Position numbers and translations under genes: made by a program | Notes under the pieces: model-generated | Database searches by the model: none | The model's input: the letters and a program-made list of their open reading frames with translations, nothing else | What the model was told of the DNA's origin: nothing | In this document: positions 8,375 through 16,810 of the stretch, piece after piece | How positions within the stretch are numbered: position 1 is the stretch's first letter | Layout: each line of letters opens with the position of its first letter | Source of the DNA: ZC4RG35 sp964571765 | GTDB lineage: Bacteria > Actinomycetota > Acidimicrobiia > Spongiisociales > ZC4RG35 | Length of the DNA: 64,000 bases | Direction: 5' to 3' | NCBI GenBank assembly: GCA_964571765.1 | Contig: CAZNDH010000011.1 | Span: forward strand, 1-64,000

Positions 8375-8997
8375 GTCGGAGGCAACGAGATCAGGTACAC
8401 CACGGTGAAGATGACGATCCAGATGATGTCGACGAAGTGCCAGTAGAGCCCGACCAGCTCCAGGTTGAGCCCGCTCTTGTCGCTGAGGCCGCCCCGTCGT
8501 CGGGAGATCCCCCACAGGGAGAGGAGCATGATCACCCCGATCGCCACGTGGAGCCCATGGAAACCGGTGAGGACGTAGAACGCCGAGGCCGCCGGATTGG
8601 TTGAGAGGGTCATCTCATGAATGGTGATGAACTCGGTGAACTCGAAGACCTGGCCGCCGAGGAACACCGACCCCAAGGCGGCGGTGGCGAACAGCCAGGT
8701 CCTGGTGGCGTTCTGGTCGCCGCGGCTCAGCGAGTGGTGGGCGAGGACCATGGTGAGCGAGCTCATCAGGAGCACGAAGGAGCTCACCGAGGTGAAGGGG
8801 ATGTCGTAGATCTCCGCCGGGTAGCGGCCAGCGAACCCGCTCCTGTTGGAGTAGAGCAGGTAGTTGGTGATCAGAGCACCGAAGAAGAGAAACTCGGAGC
8901 TGAGGAAGACCCACATGCCCAACTTGCGGGTCTCGATGCCGGTCGACTCGTGCTCGGGGTGACCGGCGACCGCAGTCCCGTGAGCAATGTCAGACAT
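8371..8997 (-). CDS. ctaE: Cytochrome c oxidase subunit III
   Basis: A 208-residue integral membrane subunit of the aa3 oxidase. It shows the five-to-six helix pattern, with KLGMWVFLSSEFLFFGALIT (helix 1, conserved Glu), LTMVLAHHSL and GFHGLHVAIGVIML, and ends with YWHFVDIIWIVIFTVVYLI. ATG 8997 lies within the ctaD tail (8-base overlap) and is preceded by a good GAGGGTGAG ribosome site. Confidence 0.95.
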   Translation of the reverse strand: MSDIAHGTAVAGHPEHESTGIETRKLGMWVFLSSEFLFFGALITNYLLYSNRSGFAGRYPAEIYDIPFTSVSSFVLLMSSLTMVLAHHSLSRGDQNATRTWLFATAALGSVFLGGQVFEFTEFITIHEMTLSTNPAASAFYVLTGFHGLHVAIGVIMLLSLWGISRRRGGLSDKSGLNLELVGLYWHFVDIIWIVIFTVVYLISLPPT

Positions 8998-11032
8998 GCT
9001 CACCCTCTGCCTCCAAGGCAACAGCCTCCTCGTCGGCATCGTCGTGATGATCGGAGTGGGGTTCCTCCAGCGGCTCGATGCCCCATCCGATCAGCGAGGC
9101 GAGCAGGACCAGCGCCCCAACAACCATCATCGCCTTTCCCCAGGCGGTGGTGTGGTAGATGATCCCGAAGAAGGCGATGGGGATGCCCATGGCGGTCGTC
9201 AGCGGGAAGAAGCTGGGGTTGGGGAGATGGATCGGCTGCTTCGGGTTGCGCCCTTCCTCTTCGAGCCTCTCCAGCAGGGCATCCGCCTCGGGACGACGCA
9301 CCGGGCGACCCTCCTCGTCTTCGTCATACTTGAGGTGCCAGAAGTGGTCGAGGCGGGTGACCACCGGCGGCTCGGTGAAGTTGTGCTCCGGGGTGGGGCT
9401 GGGGGTCATCCACTCCACGGTGCGGGCGTCCCAGGGATCCATGCCCGCCAGCTGGCCACGGCGACGACTCCGATACCAGTTGACCATGAACACCAGGATG
9501 CTGAGGGCAATGATGAACGCCCCCACGGTCACTGCCAGGTTCCACGGCTCCAAGCCCATCTCCGGGGCGTACTTCCAGGTTCGACGGACCATGCCCTGCA
9601 TCCCCAGCCAGTGCATCGGGGCGAAGGTCAGGTTGAACCCGATGAACTGGAGCCAGAAGTGGACCTTTCCCAACCGATCGCTCATCACCCGCCCGGTCAG
9701 CTTGGGGAACCAGTAGTAGAGACCGGCGAACAGCCCGAACACCGCCCCACCGAAGAGGACGTAGTGGAAGTGAGCGACGATGTAGTAGGTGTCGGTCTGC
9801 TGCCAATCGGAGGGGACCACCGAGTGGGTGACCCCGGACAGACCGCCGATGGTGAACATGGCGAGGAAGCCGATGGCGAACAGCATCGGTGTGGTCAGCC
9901 TGAGCCGGCCACCCCACATGGTCCCCATCCAATTGAAGATCTTGATCCCGGTGGGGATGGCGATGGTCATGGTGGCCAGGCCAAAGGCGGCCTGAGCCAC
10001 CGGGGTGATCCCGGAGGCGAACATGTGGTGTGCCCACACCCCAAACCCGAGGAAGGCAATGGCCGCCCCGGCGAACACCACCGCCGAATAGCCGAAGAGA
10101 GGCTTGCGGGAGAACACCGGTAGGACCTCGGAGACGATCCCCATGGCGGGAAGGATGAGGATGTACACCTCGGGGTGACCGAACAGCCAGAAGAGATGCT
10201 GCCAGAGGATGGGGTCCCCACCGGCCTGCGCGGCGAAGAACACCGAACCGAACTGACGGTCGAAGGTCACCATGAAGAGGGCAACGGCGATGATGGGGAG
10301 GGAGAAGAGGAGGAGGAAGGCGACCACGGTGGTCATCCACACGAACACCGGCATTCGGAGAAGGCGCATCCCCTTGGCCCTCATATTGAACACGGTGACG
10401 ATGAAGTTGATCGCCGAGACCAAGGATGCCAGGCCGAGGATCTGCAGGCCCAGGGCCCAGTAGTCCATGGCAGTCCCCGGCGAGTACAGGGGCCCGGCGT
10501 TGGGCTGGTAACCGAACCACCCCCCGTCGGGGGAGTGGGCCAGGAAGTTGAAGCTCCCCGGGCCACCTCCCGCGGCCAGGTGCCCGACGGTCCCATCGGG
10601 GCCTACCGGCGGCAGCGAGGTGCCGAAGAAGAAGGTGCTGTAGAGAAAGATCCCTCCGAAGAAGAACACCCACCAGGAGAGGGCGTTGAGCCTGGGGAAG
10701 GCTACGTCCCGGGCCCCGATCATCAGGGGCAGCAGGTAGTTCATGAAGGCCGCCGAGGCGGGCATGATGAAGAGGAACACCATGGTGGTGCCGTGCATGG
10801 TGAAGAGGGCGTTGTAGGCCCCGGCGGTGAGGAACTCCGAGTTGGCCTGGGCCAGCTGGATGCGGAGGAGAAGGGCCTCGACACCTCCGAGGATGAAGAA
10901 GAAGAAGGCGGCGTAGCCGTACATGATCCCGATCTTCTTGTGGTCCACGGTGGTCAGCCACGACCAGATCCCATAGGTGGATCGGGGTCGGCGGAAGATG
11001 GTGGCCGTAGGTCGTTGGGCGGTGGCGGTCAT
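8990..11032 (-). CDS. ctaD: Cytochrome c oxidase subunit I with extended C-terminus
   Basis: A 680-residue catalytic subunit. The N-terminal part shows YGIWSWLTTVDHKKIGIMYG and the haem a ligand region FTMHGTTMVFLF. The CuB/haem a3 region is FWLFGHPEVYILILPAMGI with VWAHHMFASGI and the THSVVPSDWQQTDTYYIVAH helix. A normal subunit I ends near residue 550. Here about 130 more residues follow: an acidic linker, a PNPSFFPLTTAMGIPIAFFG helix, a second helix (MMVVGALVLLASLIGWGI) and a charged His/Glu tail. The ATG overlaps the ctaC stop as ATGA. The longer open frame reading back into ctaC is spurious. Confidence 0.95.
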   Translation of the reverse strand: MTATAQRPTATIFRRPRSTYGIWSWLTTVDHKKIGIMYGYAAFFFFILGGVEALLLRIQLAQANSEFLTAGAYNALFTMHGTTMVFLFIMPASAAFMNYLLPLMIGARDVAFPRLNALSWWVFFFGGIFLYSTFFFGTSLPPVGPDGTVGHLAAGGGPGSFNFLAHSPDGGWFGYQPNAGPLYSPGTAMDYWALGLQILGLASLVSAINFIVTVFNMRAKGMRLLRMPVFVWMTTVVAFLLLFSLPIIAVALFMVTFDRQFGSVFFAAQAGGDPILWQHLFWLFGHPEVYILILPAMGIVSEVLPVFSRKPLFGYSAVVFAGAAIAFLGFGVWAHHMFASGITPVAQAAFGLATMTIAIPTGIKIFNWMGTMWGGRLRLTTPMLFAIGFLAMFTIGGLSGVTHSVVPSDWQQTDTYYIVAHFHYVLFGGAVFGLFAGLYYWFPKLTGRVMSDRLGKVHFWLQFIGFNLTFAPMHWLGMQGMVRRTWKYAPEMGLEPWNLAVTVGAFIIALSILVFMVNWYRSRRRGQLAGMDPWDARTVEWMTPSPTPEHNFTEPPVVTRLDHFWHLKYDEDEEGRPVRRPEADALLERLEEEGRNPKQPIHLPNPSFFPLTTAMGIPIAFFGIIYHTTAWGKAMMVVGALVLLASLIGWGIEPLEEPHSDHHDDADEEAVALEAEGEHV

Positions 11033-12093
11033 CGACCCCCCTCGAGGAAGGCGATAAGTCGGTCGATCTCCTGGGCGGTCAGAGCCAGGTTGGGCATGAA
11101 ACTTCCCGGCTTGACGTTGGGCGGGTCGGCGAGCCATCTGCGAAGGGCATCCTCGCGGCTCTCGCCCTGCTCGGGCAGAACCGCCCCGGCGAAGACTCCG
11201 CGTGTTGGGAAGTGGGTGAGGTCGGGACCGTTGAAGGCGTCGGGGGGGAGGACCAGCGATCGGTCCGGATCGTCGAAGTGCACGGTGTGACACTGGGTGC
11301 AGGCCTTGCTGATGAAGACCTCGTACCCCTCGAACTCGAGGGTCCCCTCCTCGGGAAAGCCCCGCGGCTCCTGTTGGGCGGCTGCCCACGCTTCGAAGTC
11401 GACCTGGCTGACCGCCTGCACCCGGGTGCGCATCAGGGAGTGGGAAAGGCCGCAGAACTCGGCACAGTGACCCCAGAACTCGCCGGGCTCGTCCGCCTCG
11501 AGGCGGAGCAGGGTGGTCTGGCCCGGCACCAGGTAGCGCTTGCCGTGCAGGGCCGGGACCCAGAAGTTGTGGAGGACGTCCTCCGATGTCATCTCGGCGC
11601 ACACTTCCCTGCCCGCCGGGATCACCATCACGTTGGCGGTGTCGATCCCGAAGTCGGGGTAGTGGAACTCGAACCACCATTGGTGGCCGACCACCTCCAC
11701 CCTCATCGAGTCGTCGTCGCACCCGGTGAGCTCGAACACCCCCCGTACCGTGGGCACCGCGATCACCGCCAGGATCAGTGCCGGAATCACCGTCCACAGC
11801 ACTTCGAGCTTGGCGTTGCCGTGGAGTTGCTTGGGCTCTCGCGAACCCGGTTTCCCACGGTCGCGGAAGGCGAACAAGATCACCATCAAGCCCGCCATGA
11901 CCAGGATGAACACTCCGGTGGCGATCCAGAACACCAGCCAGAACAGCTCGTCGAGACGCTGGGCATTGGGTCCCGCAGGCCTGAAGGTGGTGAGCACCGC
12001 ATCCTCGATCTCCATCAGTGCGCACCCGCCCAGCAGAAGGGTGGTGCCGACCAGGGAGATGTTGCGCGTCAGGCGGTGACGGGGCGAAGCCAT
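11029..12093 (-). CDS. ctaC: Cytochrome c oxidase subunit II with fused cytochrome c domain (caa3 type)
   Basis: A 354-residue lipoprotein. The signal peptide ends in the lipobox LLGGC, two membrane helices follow, then the CuA cupredoxin domain with HCAEFCGLSHSLM and the HNFWVPALHGKRYLVPGQ block. The C-terminal ~100 residues are a class I cytochrome c: haem site CTQCH, axial Met in KPGSFMPN, and the closing helix LTAQEIDRLIAFLEGG. The oxidase can therefore take electrons directly through a tethered cytochrome c, as in caa3 enzymes. ATG 12093 starts the signal peptide and has TATGAT nine bases upstream, so it may be transcribed separately from ctaB. Confidence 0.95.
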   Translation of the reverse strand: MASPRHRLTRNISLVGTTLLLGGCALMEIEDAVLTTFRPAGPNAQRLDELFWLVFWIATGVFILVMAGLMVILFAFRDRGKPGSREPKQLHGNAKLEVLWTVIPALILAVIAVPTVRGVFELTGCDDDSMRVEVVGHQWWFEFHYPDFGIDTANVMVIPAGREVCAEMTSEDVLHNFWVPALHGKRYLVPGQTTLLRLEADEPGEFWGHCAEFCGLSHSLMRTRVQAVSQVDFEAWAAAQQEPRGFPEEGTLEFEGYEVFISKACTQCHTVHFDDPDRSLVLPPDAFNGPDLTHFPTRGVFAGAVLPEQGESREDALRRWLADPPNVKPGSFMPNLALTAQEIDRLIAFLEGGR

Positions 12094-12102
12094 CGGCTGG
12101 GC

Positions 12103-12108
12103 ATCATA
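12103..12108 (-). promoter_or_regulatory. Candidate -10 hexamer TATGAT for ctaC
   Basis: TATGAT on the minus strand ends nine bases before ATG 12093, in the 56-bp gap after the thioredoxin-fold lipoprotein gene. It is one of the closest matches to TATAAT in the window. Confidence 0.5.
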
Positions 12109-12149
12109 CGGAGAATCCGACCACCCGACCAACTTCCCCCGGCGAACGG

Positions 12150-12968
12150 TCACCGGGCTACCCGCTCCATCACCTCCGCCAGCTCGCGGTCGGAAACCGC
12201 CCCCTCAAAGGAGGCCACCACCACCCCCCGGGCGTCGGTGACGAAGACCCACGGCTCCACCAACAGTCCCCACTCCGAAACCGCCGGCACGTATTCCAGG
12301 TCTTCGAAGCTCGAGACGTGGATGTCCTCGTACACCTCGACATGGACGAAGTTGATCCCTGGATAACTGTCGGCCAACGCCTTGACCTGGTCGAGCAATG
12401 GCCCGCACGACTGGGAGACGCACCACGCCGGGGTGGCGAAGACGATCACCGAGGGCCCCTCCTCCACCGCCTCGGCCACTGTCATCTCGTAGAACCGGGG
12501 GTCGGGGGAGGGGTCAGAAGTGATCTCGGTCAACTGATGGTCACGGGTGGTCCGGGTGACCGAACGCGGCGCCGGGTCGCCCACGGTCACCACCGGCGGA
12601 TCGTCCACCGCCACCAGGCCGATCGGGCCTAGGGTCCCCAGGTTCCCCGCCGCCAAAGTCAACTGGTAGGTGCCCGGCTCGGGGATGTCGAGGCGGAAGG
12701 CGTAGACCCCCCTCACCTCGGGGACGATCCAGACGAACTCCCCGGTCGACTCGCCGAGGGGCGACCCGTTACGGTCACGCAAGGTGGCCACCACCTCACC
12801 CGAGGTGGCCGCGGTCGGCTGGTTGGTGTTGGTGTCGATCAGGCCGACCAGCACCCGCTCCTCCCCGACCCCAAGCCCACCCGGACTGGAGGCGAGCATG
12901 GGAGTCACGTTGGTGACCGAGCAGGCGGACACCACCAGGGCGAGGACCGCCCTAGAGAGCCCCCTCAC
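12150..12968 (-). CDS. Thioredoxin-fold lipoprotein of the oxidase cluster (Sco-like role)
   Basis: A 272-residue exported protein. A short signal peptide ends at VVSAC, the lipid-bearing Cys. The middle (about 40-130) is an Ig-like beta domain (GVYAFRLDIPEPGTYQLTL). The last ~140 residues are thioredoxin-like with the redox pair in TPAWCVSQSCGPLLDQV, followed by WGLLVEPWVFVTDARGVVVA. The spacing is C-X4-C, not the C-X3-C of classical Sco or the C-X2-C of thioredoxin. Its place between ctaB and ctaC suggests copper delivery to, or reduction of, CuA. That role is inference. GTG 12968 overlaps the ctaB stop (GTGA). Confidence 0.82.
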   Translation of the reverse strand: MRGLSRAVLALVVSACSVTNVTPMLASSPGGLGVGEERVLVGLIDTNTNQPTAATSGEVVATLRDRNGSPLGESTGEFVWIVPEVRGVYAFRLDIPEPGTYQLTLAAGNLGTLGPIGLVAVDDPPVVTVGDPAPRSVTRTTRDHQLTEITSDPSPDPRFYEMTVAEAVEEGPSVIVFATPAWCVSQSCGPLLDQVKALADSYPGINFVHVEVYEDIHVSSFEDLEYVPAVSEWGLLVEPWVFVTDARGVVVASFEGAVSDRELAEVMERVAR

Positions 12969-13864
12969 AACAACACGTCCAGCATCACCGCGGCGAAGAG
13001 CGCCGCCAGGTAGAGGTTGGAGACCCCGAAGAGCTTCATCGCCCTCCCCGGCTCCCGGTGGACCCTCCAGGTCTCCCAGAGGAACCAGCCACCGAGGACG
13101 AGAGCGGCCACCAGATACAACCAGGACATCCCGCCCAAAGGCACCATCAACAGGGACACCCCGACCACCAGGGTGGTGTAGAGCAGCATCCGGCGGGTGG
13201 TCGCCTCGACACCGGCGACCACGGGAAGCATCGGCACTCCTGCGCTGGCGTAGTCCTCCCGATATCGAAGCGCCAGCGCCCAGAAGTGGGGCGGGGTCCA
13301 GTAGAAGACGATGACGAAGAGGACCCAAGCAGGGATGCCCACCGCACCGTTCACCGCTGCCCAGCCCACCAGGACCGGTGCCGCCCCCGCAGCGCCACCG
13401 ACCACGATGTTCTGGGATGAGCGCCGCTTGAGCCCGACGGTATAGACGAACACGTAGAAGAGGAGTGCCGCAGTGGCGATTCCTCCGGCCAGCCAATTGG
13501 TGCTCACCCCCAACCAGACCAGACCGGCCATACCGAGCAGGGCTCCCTGCGCCAGGGCGTGGGCCGGGGGCACCTGATGGCGGGCCAGAGGCCGGCGTCG
13601 GGTGCGTCGCATCATCTCGTCGATGTCACGGTCGAGATAGCTGTTCAGGGTGTTCGCCCCCGCCGCCGAGAGGGTCCCTCCGATCAGGGTGGCCACGACC
13701 AGCCAGGTGCCTGGCCAGGCTCCTGCGGCAAGCACCATGGCCGGGACCGTGGTGATCAGGAGCAACTCGATGATCCGTGGCTTGGCCAGCGCCACGTGAG
13801 CCGCCAGGCGACTCGCTCTCAGGGGCCCGCGCCGAGTGACGACCTGCTCTCCGTGGCTGGTCAT
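12965..13864 (-). CDS. ctaB: Protohaem IX farnesyltransferase (haem O synthase)
   Basis: A 299-residue UbiA-family prenyltransferase that converts haem B to haem O for the oxidase. It shows the first Asp-rich motif NSYLDRDIDEMMRRTRRRPL, the second region YTVGLKRRSSQNIVVGG, and FYWTPPHFWALALRYREDY, specific to CyoE/CtaB. About eight hydrophobic helices are visible. It is the first gene of the minus-strand cta run. No ctaA (haem A synthase) is present in the window. Confidence 0.95.
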   Translation of the reverse strand: MTSHGEQVVTRRGPLRASRLAAHVALAKPRIIELLLITTVPAMVLAAGAWPGTWLVVATLIGGTLSAAGANTLNSYLDRDIDEMMRRTRRRPLARHQVPPAHALAQGALLGMAGLVWLGVSTNWLAGGIATAALLFYVFVYTVGLKRRSSQNIVVGGAAGAAPVLVGWAAVNGAVGIPAWVLFVIVFYWTPPHFWALALRYREDYASAGVPMLPVVAGVEATTRRMLLYTTLVVGVSLLMVPLGGMSWLYLVAALVLGGWFLWETWRVHREPGRAMKLFGVSNLYLAALFAAVMLDVLL

Positions 13865-13919
13865 CTCGTCTCACCGGGGGTGGGAACCGGGGACTGTTCG
13901 AGCGTGGTCATCGACGAGC

Positions 13920-14338
13920 CCATGATGCCATGGCCCCGTCTCCTGGGTTCCAACCGCCGCACCTGGTGGCTCCACGTTGCCGAGTTCCGCAACGCCGCAT
14001 TCGCAACCTCGGCATTGCACTCGTCGAGTGGCTGTTCAACCCCCGGGCACCACTTCGGGTCGGAGGCTCACCCACCACGGTCATCGCTATGGGATGGAGC
14101 GCCACCGAGGGCTACACGTCGACTGGATCCCCGCCTGCCGCATGGTTGTCGACCTGGATGATCTCAACAACTCCACCTTCATCCACTACACGGGACAGGT
14201 CGGGACATGCCTTCCACCGCCACTACGACGAAATGATCGAGCCCTGGGTGGACGGTGCCCAATGCACCCATGTCGTGGGAGCGCGATCAGGTGCTCGGCG
14301 CCGCCAGGTCGACGCTCATCCTGCTCCCAGAGGGCTGA
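13920..14338 (+). pseudogene. Decayed C-terminal remnant of a penicillin acylase family gene
   Basis: This gap of nearly 500 bp holds consecutive blocks of a penicillin amidase C-terminus in shifting frames. RRTWWLHVAEFRNAAF is in one frame. VEWLFNPRAPLRVGG and TVIAMGWSATEGY are in the next, from about 14020. VDWIPACRMVVDLDDL and FIHYTGQ follow from 14116, then SGHAFHRHYDEMIEPWVDG from about 14201. PMSWERDQVLGAARSTLILL ends at TGA 14336-14338. The order and spacing match the family's tail, but at least four single-base frame changes separate the blocks. The N-terminal two thirds, including the Ntn nucleophile Ser, are absent. It is a dead gene unless the changes are sequencing errors. Confidence 0.8.
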
Positions 14339-14347
14339 CCTCGAGGG

Positions 14348-15247
14348 TCAGCCGAGGAAGTCGTTGAGCTCGTCGGCCACCCTGCCCGGGTGGGTCCACA
14401 CCACCTCATGGTGGGCGTCGGGTATCTCGGCGACCCTGGCCCCGGGGATCGCCCCGGCCAGGCGGTACTGCCAGGTCGGGGGGACCAGGAGATCACGTCC
14501 CGGGATCACCACCAGCGTTTCCACCTCGATCCGACCCACCCACTGGCTGGAGTCGAACCGGAGCACCGCCAGCGTGGCCTGGGCGCCTCCGTCAGGGTTG
14601 CGGCGGTGGGTCTCCTCCCATAGCCATCGCGCATGCCGGGGATCCACGGCGTGACTGGTGAGGAGGTAGCCGGAGCGCACCTCGGGGGTCCCCAGACCGG
14701 TGAGGCGCTCCCACCCTCTGGTGAGCACCACACCCAACCAGGAAGCGACCCTCCGCCATCGGGGGTAGGTGGCGAAGGTGGCCACCAGGGCAAGGCGCCT
14801 CACCCGCCGGGGATGACGGTGGGCGAGAGCCTGGGCGATGGTCCCCCCCATCGAGTAGCCGACCACGTCGACTACACCCAATCCGAGCTCGTCGAGTATG
14901 CCGGCGATGTCGTCGGCGACGTCCTCCACCTCGTAGCGGTTGCGCATCACCGGGGACAATCCGTGGCTGCGATGGTCGACCAGGATCACCCGCCTCTCCG
15001 TGGCCAGCTTGGGTGCCACCTGGTACCACTCACCCACCGACGACCCGCCCAGGCCGTGAACCAAGAGCACCGGAGGACCGTCGGCCGGTCCCGTTTCGCG
15101 GACCAGGAATTCCTCGTCGCCGACGAAGACGGTCCGGCCGCCTAGTCGCCACGGATGCTCCTGGGGAGGTCGAAAGCGTGGTCGCAACGGAGGAGCGAAC
15201 AGCCGCCACACGACCACTGCCACCAGGAGACGCCTCCACCATCTCAC
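14348..15247 (-). CDS. Alpha/beta hydrolase
   Basis: A 299-residue protein with one N-terminal hydrophobic helix (LLVAVVVWRLF), which may anchor it to the membrane. The hydrolase fold has the oxyanion block PVLLVHGLGGSS, the nucleophile elbow VVGYSMGGTIAQ (Ser), an Asp after strand 7 (VIPGRDLLVPP) and the terminal His in IPDAHHEVVW, so the triad is complete. The substrate is unknown; esterase or lipase-like activity is the most that can be said. GTG 15247 overlaps the stop of the [2Fe-2S] gene (GTGA). Confidence 0.88.
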   Translation of the reverse strand: MRWWRRLLVAVVVWRLFAPPLRPRFRPPQEHPWRLGGRTVFVGDEEFLVRETGPADGPPVLLVHGLGGSSVGEWYQVAPKLATERRVILVDHRSHGLSPVMRNRYEVEDVADDIAGILDELGLGVVDVVGYSMGGTIAQALAHRHPRRVRRLALVATFATYPRWRRVASWLGVVLTRGWERLTGLGTPEVRSGYLLTSHAVDPRHARWLWEETHRRNPDGGAQATLAVLRFDSSQWVGRIEVETLVVIPGRDLLVPPTWQYRLAGAIPGARVAEIPDAHHEVVWTHPGRVADELNDFLG

Positions 15248-15669
15248 CGGGCTAGGTCCCCCCTGGCGAAGACCAGCTCCTCGACGGGTGTCCCGCCCAG
15301 AAGGTGCTCGTCGATCACCCGATCGAGTTTCTCCTTGTCGAGGCGGGCGTACCAGGTGCCCTCCGGGTAGACCACCGCCACACACCCCTGCTCGCACACC
15401 CGAAGACAGTCCACCTTCGATCTGAGCACGGTGCCTCCTCCCGGGACCATCGGTGCCGCCTCCACGTCGTCCCTTCCCTGCCAGGAGGGCGGGGCGCTGG
15501 TAGCCCCCAACTGCTTGAGGCGGCTCTTCAGGTGGACCCACAGCTCATGGGTCTCCTCCCGCGGGGCGCACTTGGGATTGGTCTGGTCGGCACATAGGAA
15601 TATGTGCCTTCGCGCCCGTGGGATCGACAGGGCCTCAGCGATGTTCTCCAGACGCTCCTCGTCTCTCAC
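15244..15669 (-). CDS. Thioredoxin-like [2Fe-2S] ferredoxin domain protein
   Basis: A 141-residue protein. The first Cys pair lies in HIFLCADQTNPKCAP, and the second group is in KVDCLRVCEQGCVAVVYPEG, followed by the WYARLDKEKLDRVIDEHL helix. This is the pattern of thioredoxin-fold [2Fe-2S] ferredoxins like those next to cobalamin or hydrogenase genes. The partner here is unknown. It starts with GTG and heads a two-gene unit with the hydrolase. A TAGCCT hexamer lies seven bases upstream. Confidence 0.85.
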   Translation of the reverse strand: MRDEERLENIAEALSIPRARRHIFLCADQTNPKCAPREETHELWVHLKSRLKQLGATSAPPSWQGRDDVEAAPMVPGGGTVLRSKVDCLRVCEQGCVAVVYPEGTWYARLDKEKLDRVIDEHLLGGTPVEELVFARGDLAR

Positions 15670-15676
15670 CGGAGGC

Positions 15677-15682
15677 AGGCTA
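15677..15682 (-). promoter_or_regulatory. Candidate -10 hexamer TAGCCT for the [2Fe-2S] protein operon
   Basis: It ends seven bases before GTG 15669 on the minus strand and matches the TANNNT start-proximal pattern. Confidence 0.45.
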
Positions 15683-15727
15683 GAGGTGAGTCACTCGATA
15701 GGTGCCCTGTCCCCCTCCGGGGCACTT

Positions 15728-16768
15728 CTAGAGCTGTCTGCGGGCCTCGGTCTCGCCGTCGACGATCTCGCCGGTGGGGATGAACCCGTTACGCAGGTAG
15801 AACTCTCGAGGCGAGCCTTTGCCCTCCTCCCAGCTCACCAGAAGGGACCGGTCCCCCCAACGCCGGCACTCCTCCGCCAATAACCCGAGGACCGCCTGTC
15901 CGATGCCTCTCCGCTGGTGCTGCCGGTCGATCAGGAGACGCCACAGATACGGCTCCGGGTGGTCCTCCGTGGCCAGGGCCAGCATCACGAAGCCAACGGT
16001 CTGACCATCGGCGACCACCGCCCTCAGCCACGGCTCGACCGGAGCGCCGTCGACCACCTCGGGGAACAGCGCATCGGCGAAGGAATCGGCCATGGTTGCC
16101 ACGAATCGCTCCTGGCTCTTGTGGGTCCTGAGTCGATAAACCTCCCACACGTTCTGGTGGTCGATCTCGACGAGACCCACCTCATCGGGCACGCCCCGGG
16201 GCCGTTCCTCCCAGGCCTCCCAGTCGGATCGGGTCATGCCGTAGATCCAGTCGTCGGAGCATTCGTCCCCGACCCAAAACGAGGACTTGGTGTGCCCCTC
16301 GAAGAGCATGCCCAGCCGCTCGAGGACCATCGCCGAGCCGGGATTGTCGGGGTGGAGCATCCCGAACACCCTTGTGACCTTGCGATCGTCGAAGAGATAC
16401 CGCACCAGAGCGTCGGCAGCCTCCACCGCCAGACCCTGGCCCCACCGGGCGTGGTCCAGGGTGTAGCCGATCTCGGCGGTCCTCCCCGCCCAGGTCAGAT
16501 GTACGGCAAGGTCGCCGACCATCAGCCCGGTCGACTTCTCCACCACCGCAGCCATCCACCACTCCCCGTCGGTGGGGCCTTCCATCGAGACGAGCTCGGT
16601 GACCATCGACTCCGCCTGATCACGTGTGTACGGCAGCTCCCAGGTCTGGTAGCGAGCCACCTCGGGGTGGTTGCGTCGCTCGACCAGCGCGTCGATGTCA
16701 CCCCGGTTGAACGGCCGGATCAGCAGCCGGTCGGTATCGAGCGTGATGAACTTCACCGGGGAATTCAA
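15728..16768 (-). CDS. Double GNAT-family N-acetyltransferase
   Basis: A 346-residue protein with two tandem GNAT domains. The first (about 8-180) is RimJ/RimL-like, with TDRLLIRPFNRGD, the acetyl-CoA loop ARWGQGLAVEAA and NPGSAMVLERLGM. The second (about 195-340) has the loop QHQRRGIGQAVL and ends FYLRNGFIPTGE. The pair could acetylate an amine, ribosomal protein or antibiotic; the target is unknown. The start is unsure: TTG 16768 or GTG 16756 both precede the conserved start, and neither has a ribosome site or a clean TANNNT box. It is divergent from greA. Confidence 0.87.
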   Translation of the reverse strand: MNSPVKFITLDTDRLLIRPFNRGDIDALVERRNHPEVARYQTWELPYTRDQAESMVTELVSMEGPTDGEWWMAAVVEKSTGLMVGDLAVHLTWAGRTAEIGYTLDHARWGQGLAVEAADALVRYLFDDRKVTRVFGMLHPDNPGSAMVLERLGMLFEGHTKSSFWVGDECSDDWIYGMTRSDWEAWEERPRGVPDEVGLVEIDHQNVWEVYRLRTHKSQERFVATMADSFADALFPEVVDGAPVEPWLRAVVADGQTVGFVMLALATEDHPEPYLWRLLIDRQHQRRGIGQAVLGLLAEECRRWGDRSLLVSWEEGKGSPREFYLRNGFIPTGEIVDGETEARRQL

Positions 16769-16796
16769 CCATCAGGATTATCCGCCGGAACCTGAA

Positions 16797-16802
16797 TACC
16801 CT
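16797..16802 (+). promoter_or_regulatory. Candidate -10 hexamer TACCCT for greA
   Basis: It ends eight bases before ATG 16811, again with no ribosome binding site in between. Confidence 0.5.
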
Positions 16803-16810
16803 GAGCTCCC

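Noticed and set aside
10175..11290. Long plus-strand frame opposite ctaD and ctaC
   Set aside because: A composition-driven antisense frame in G+C-rich DNA with no recognisable domain. Similar long antisense frames occur opposite the Hdr-like, YibE/F and P5C dehydrogenase genes.
8990..12025. A single 1011-codon frame that would extend ctaD back through ctaC
   Set aside because: The extra N-terminal part is Arg/Gly/Pro-rich shadow of ctaC in another frame. The real ATG at 11032 overlaps the ctaC stop and starts the conserved subunit I sequence.
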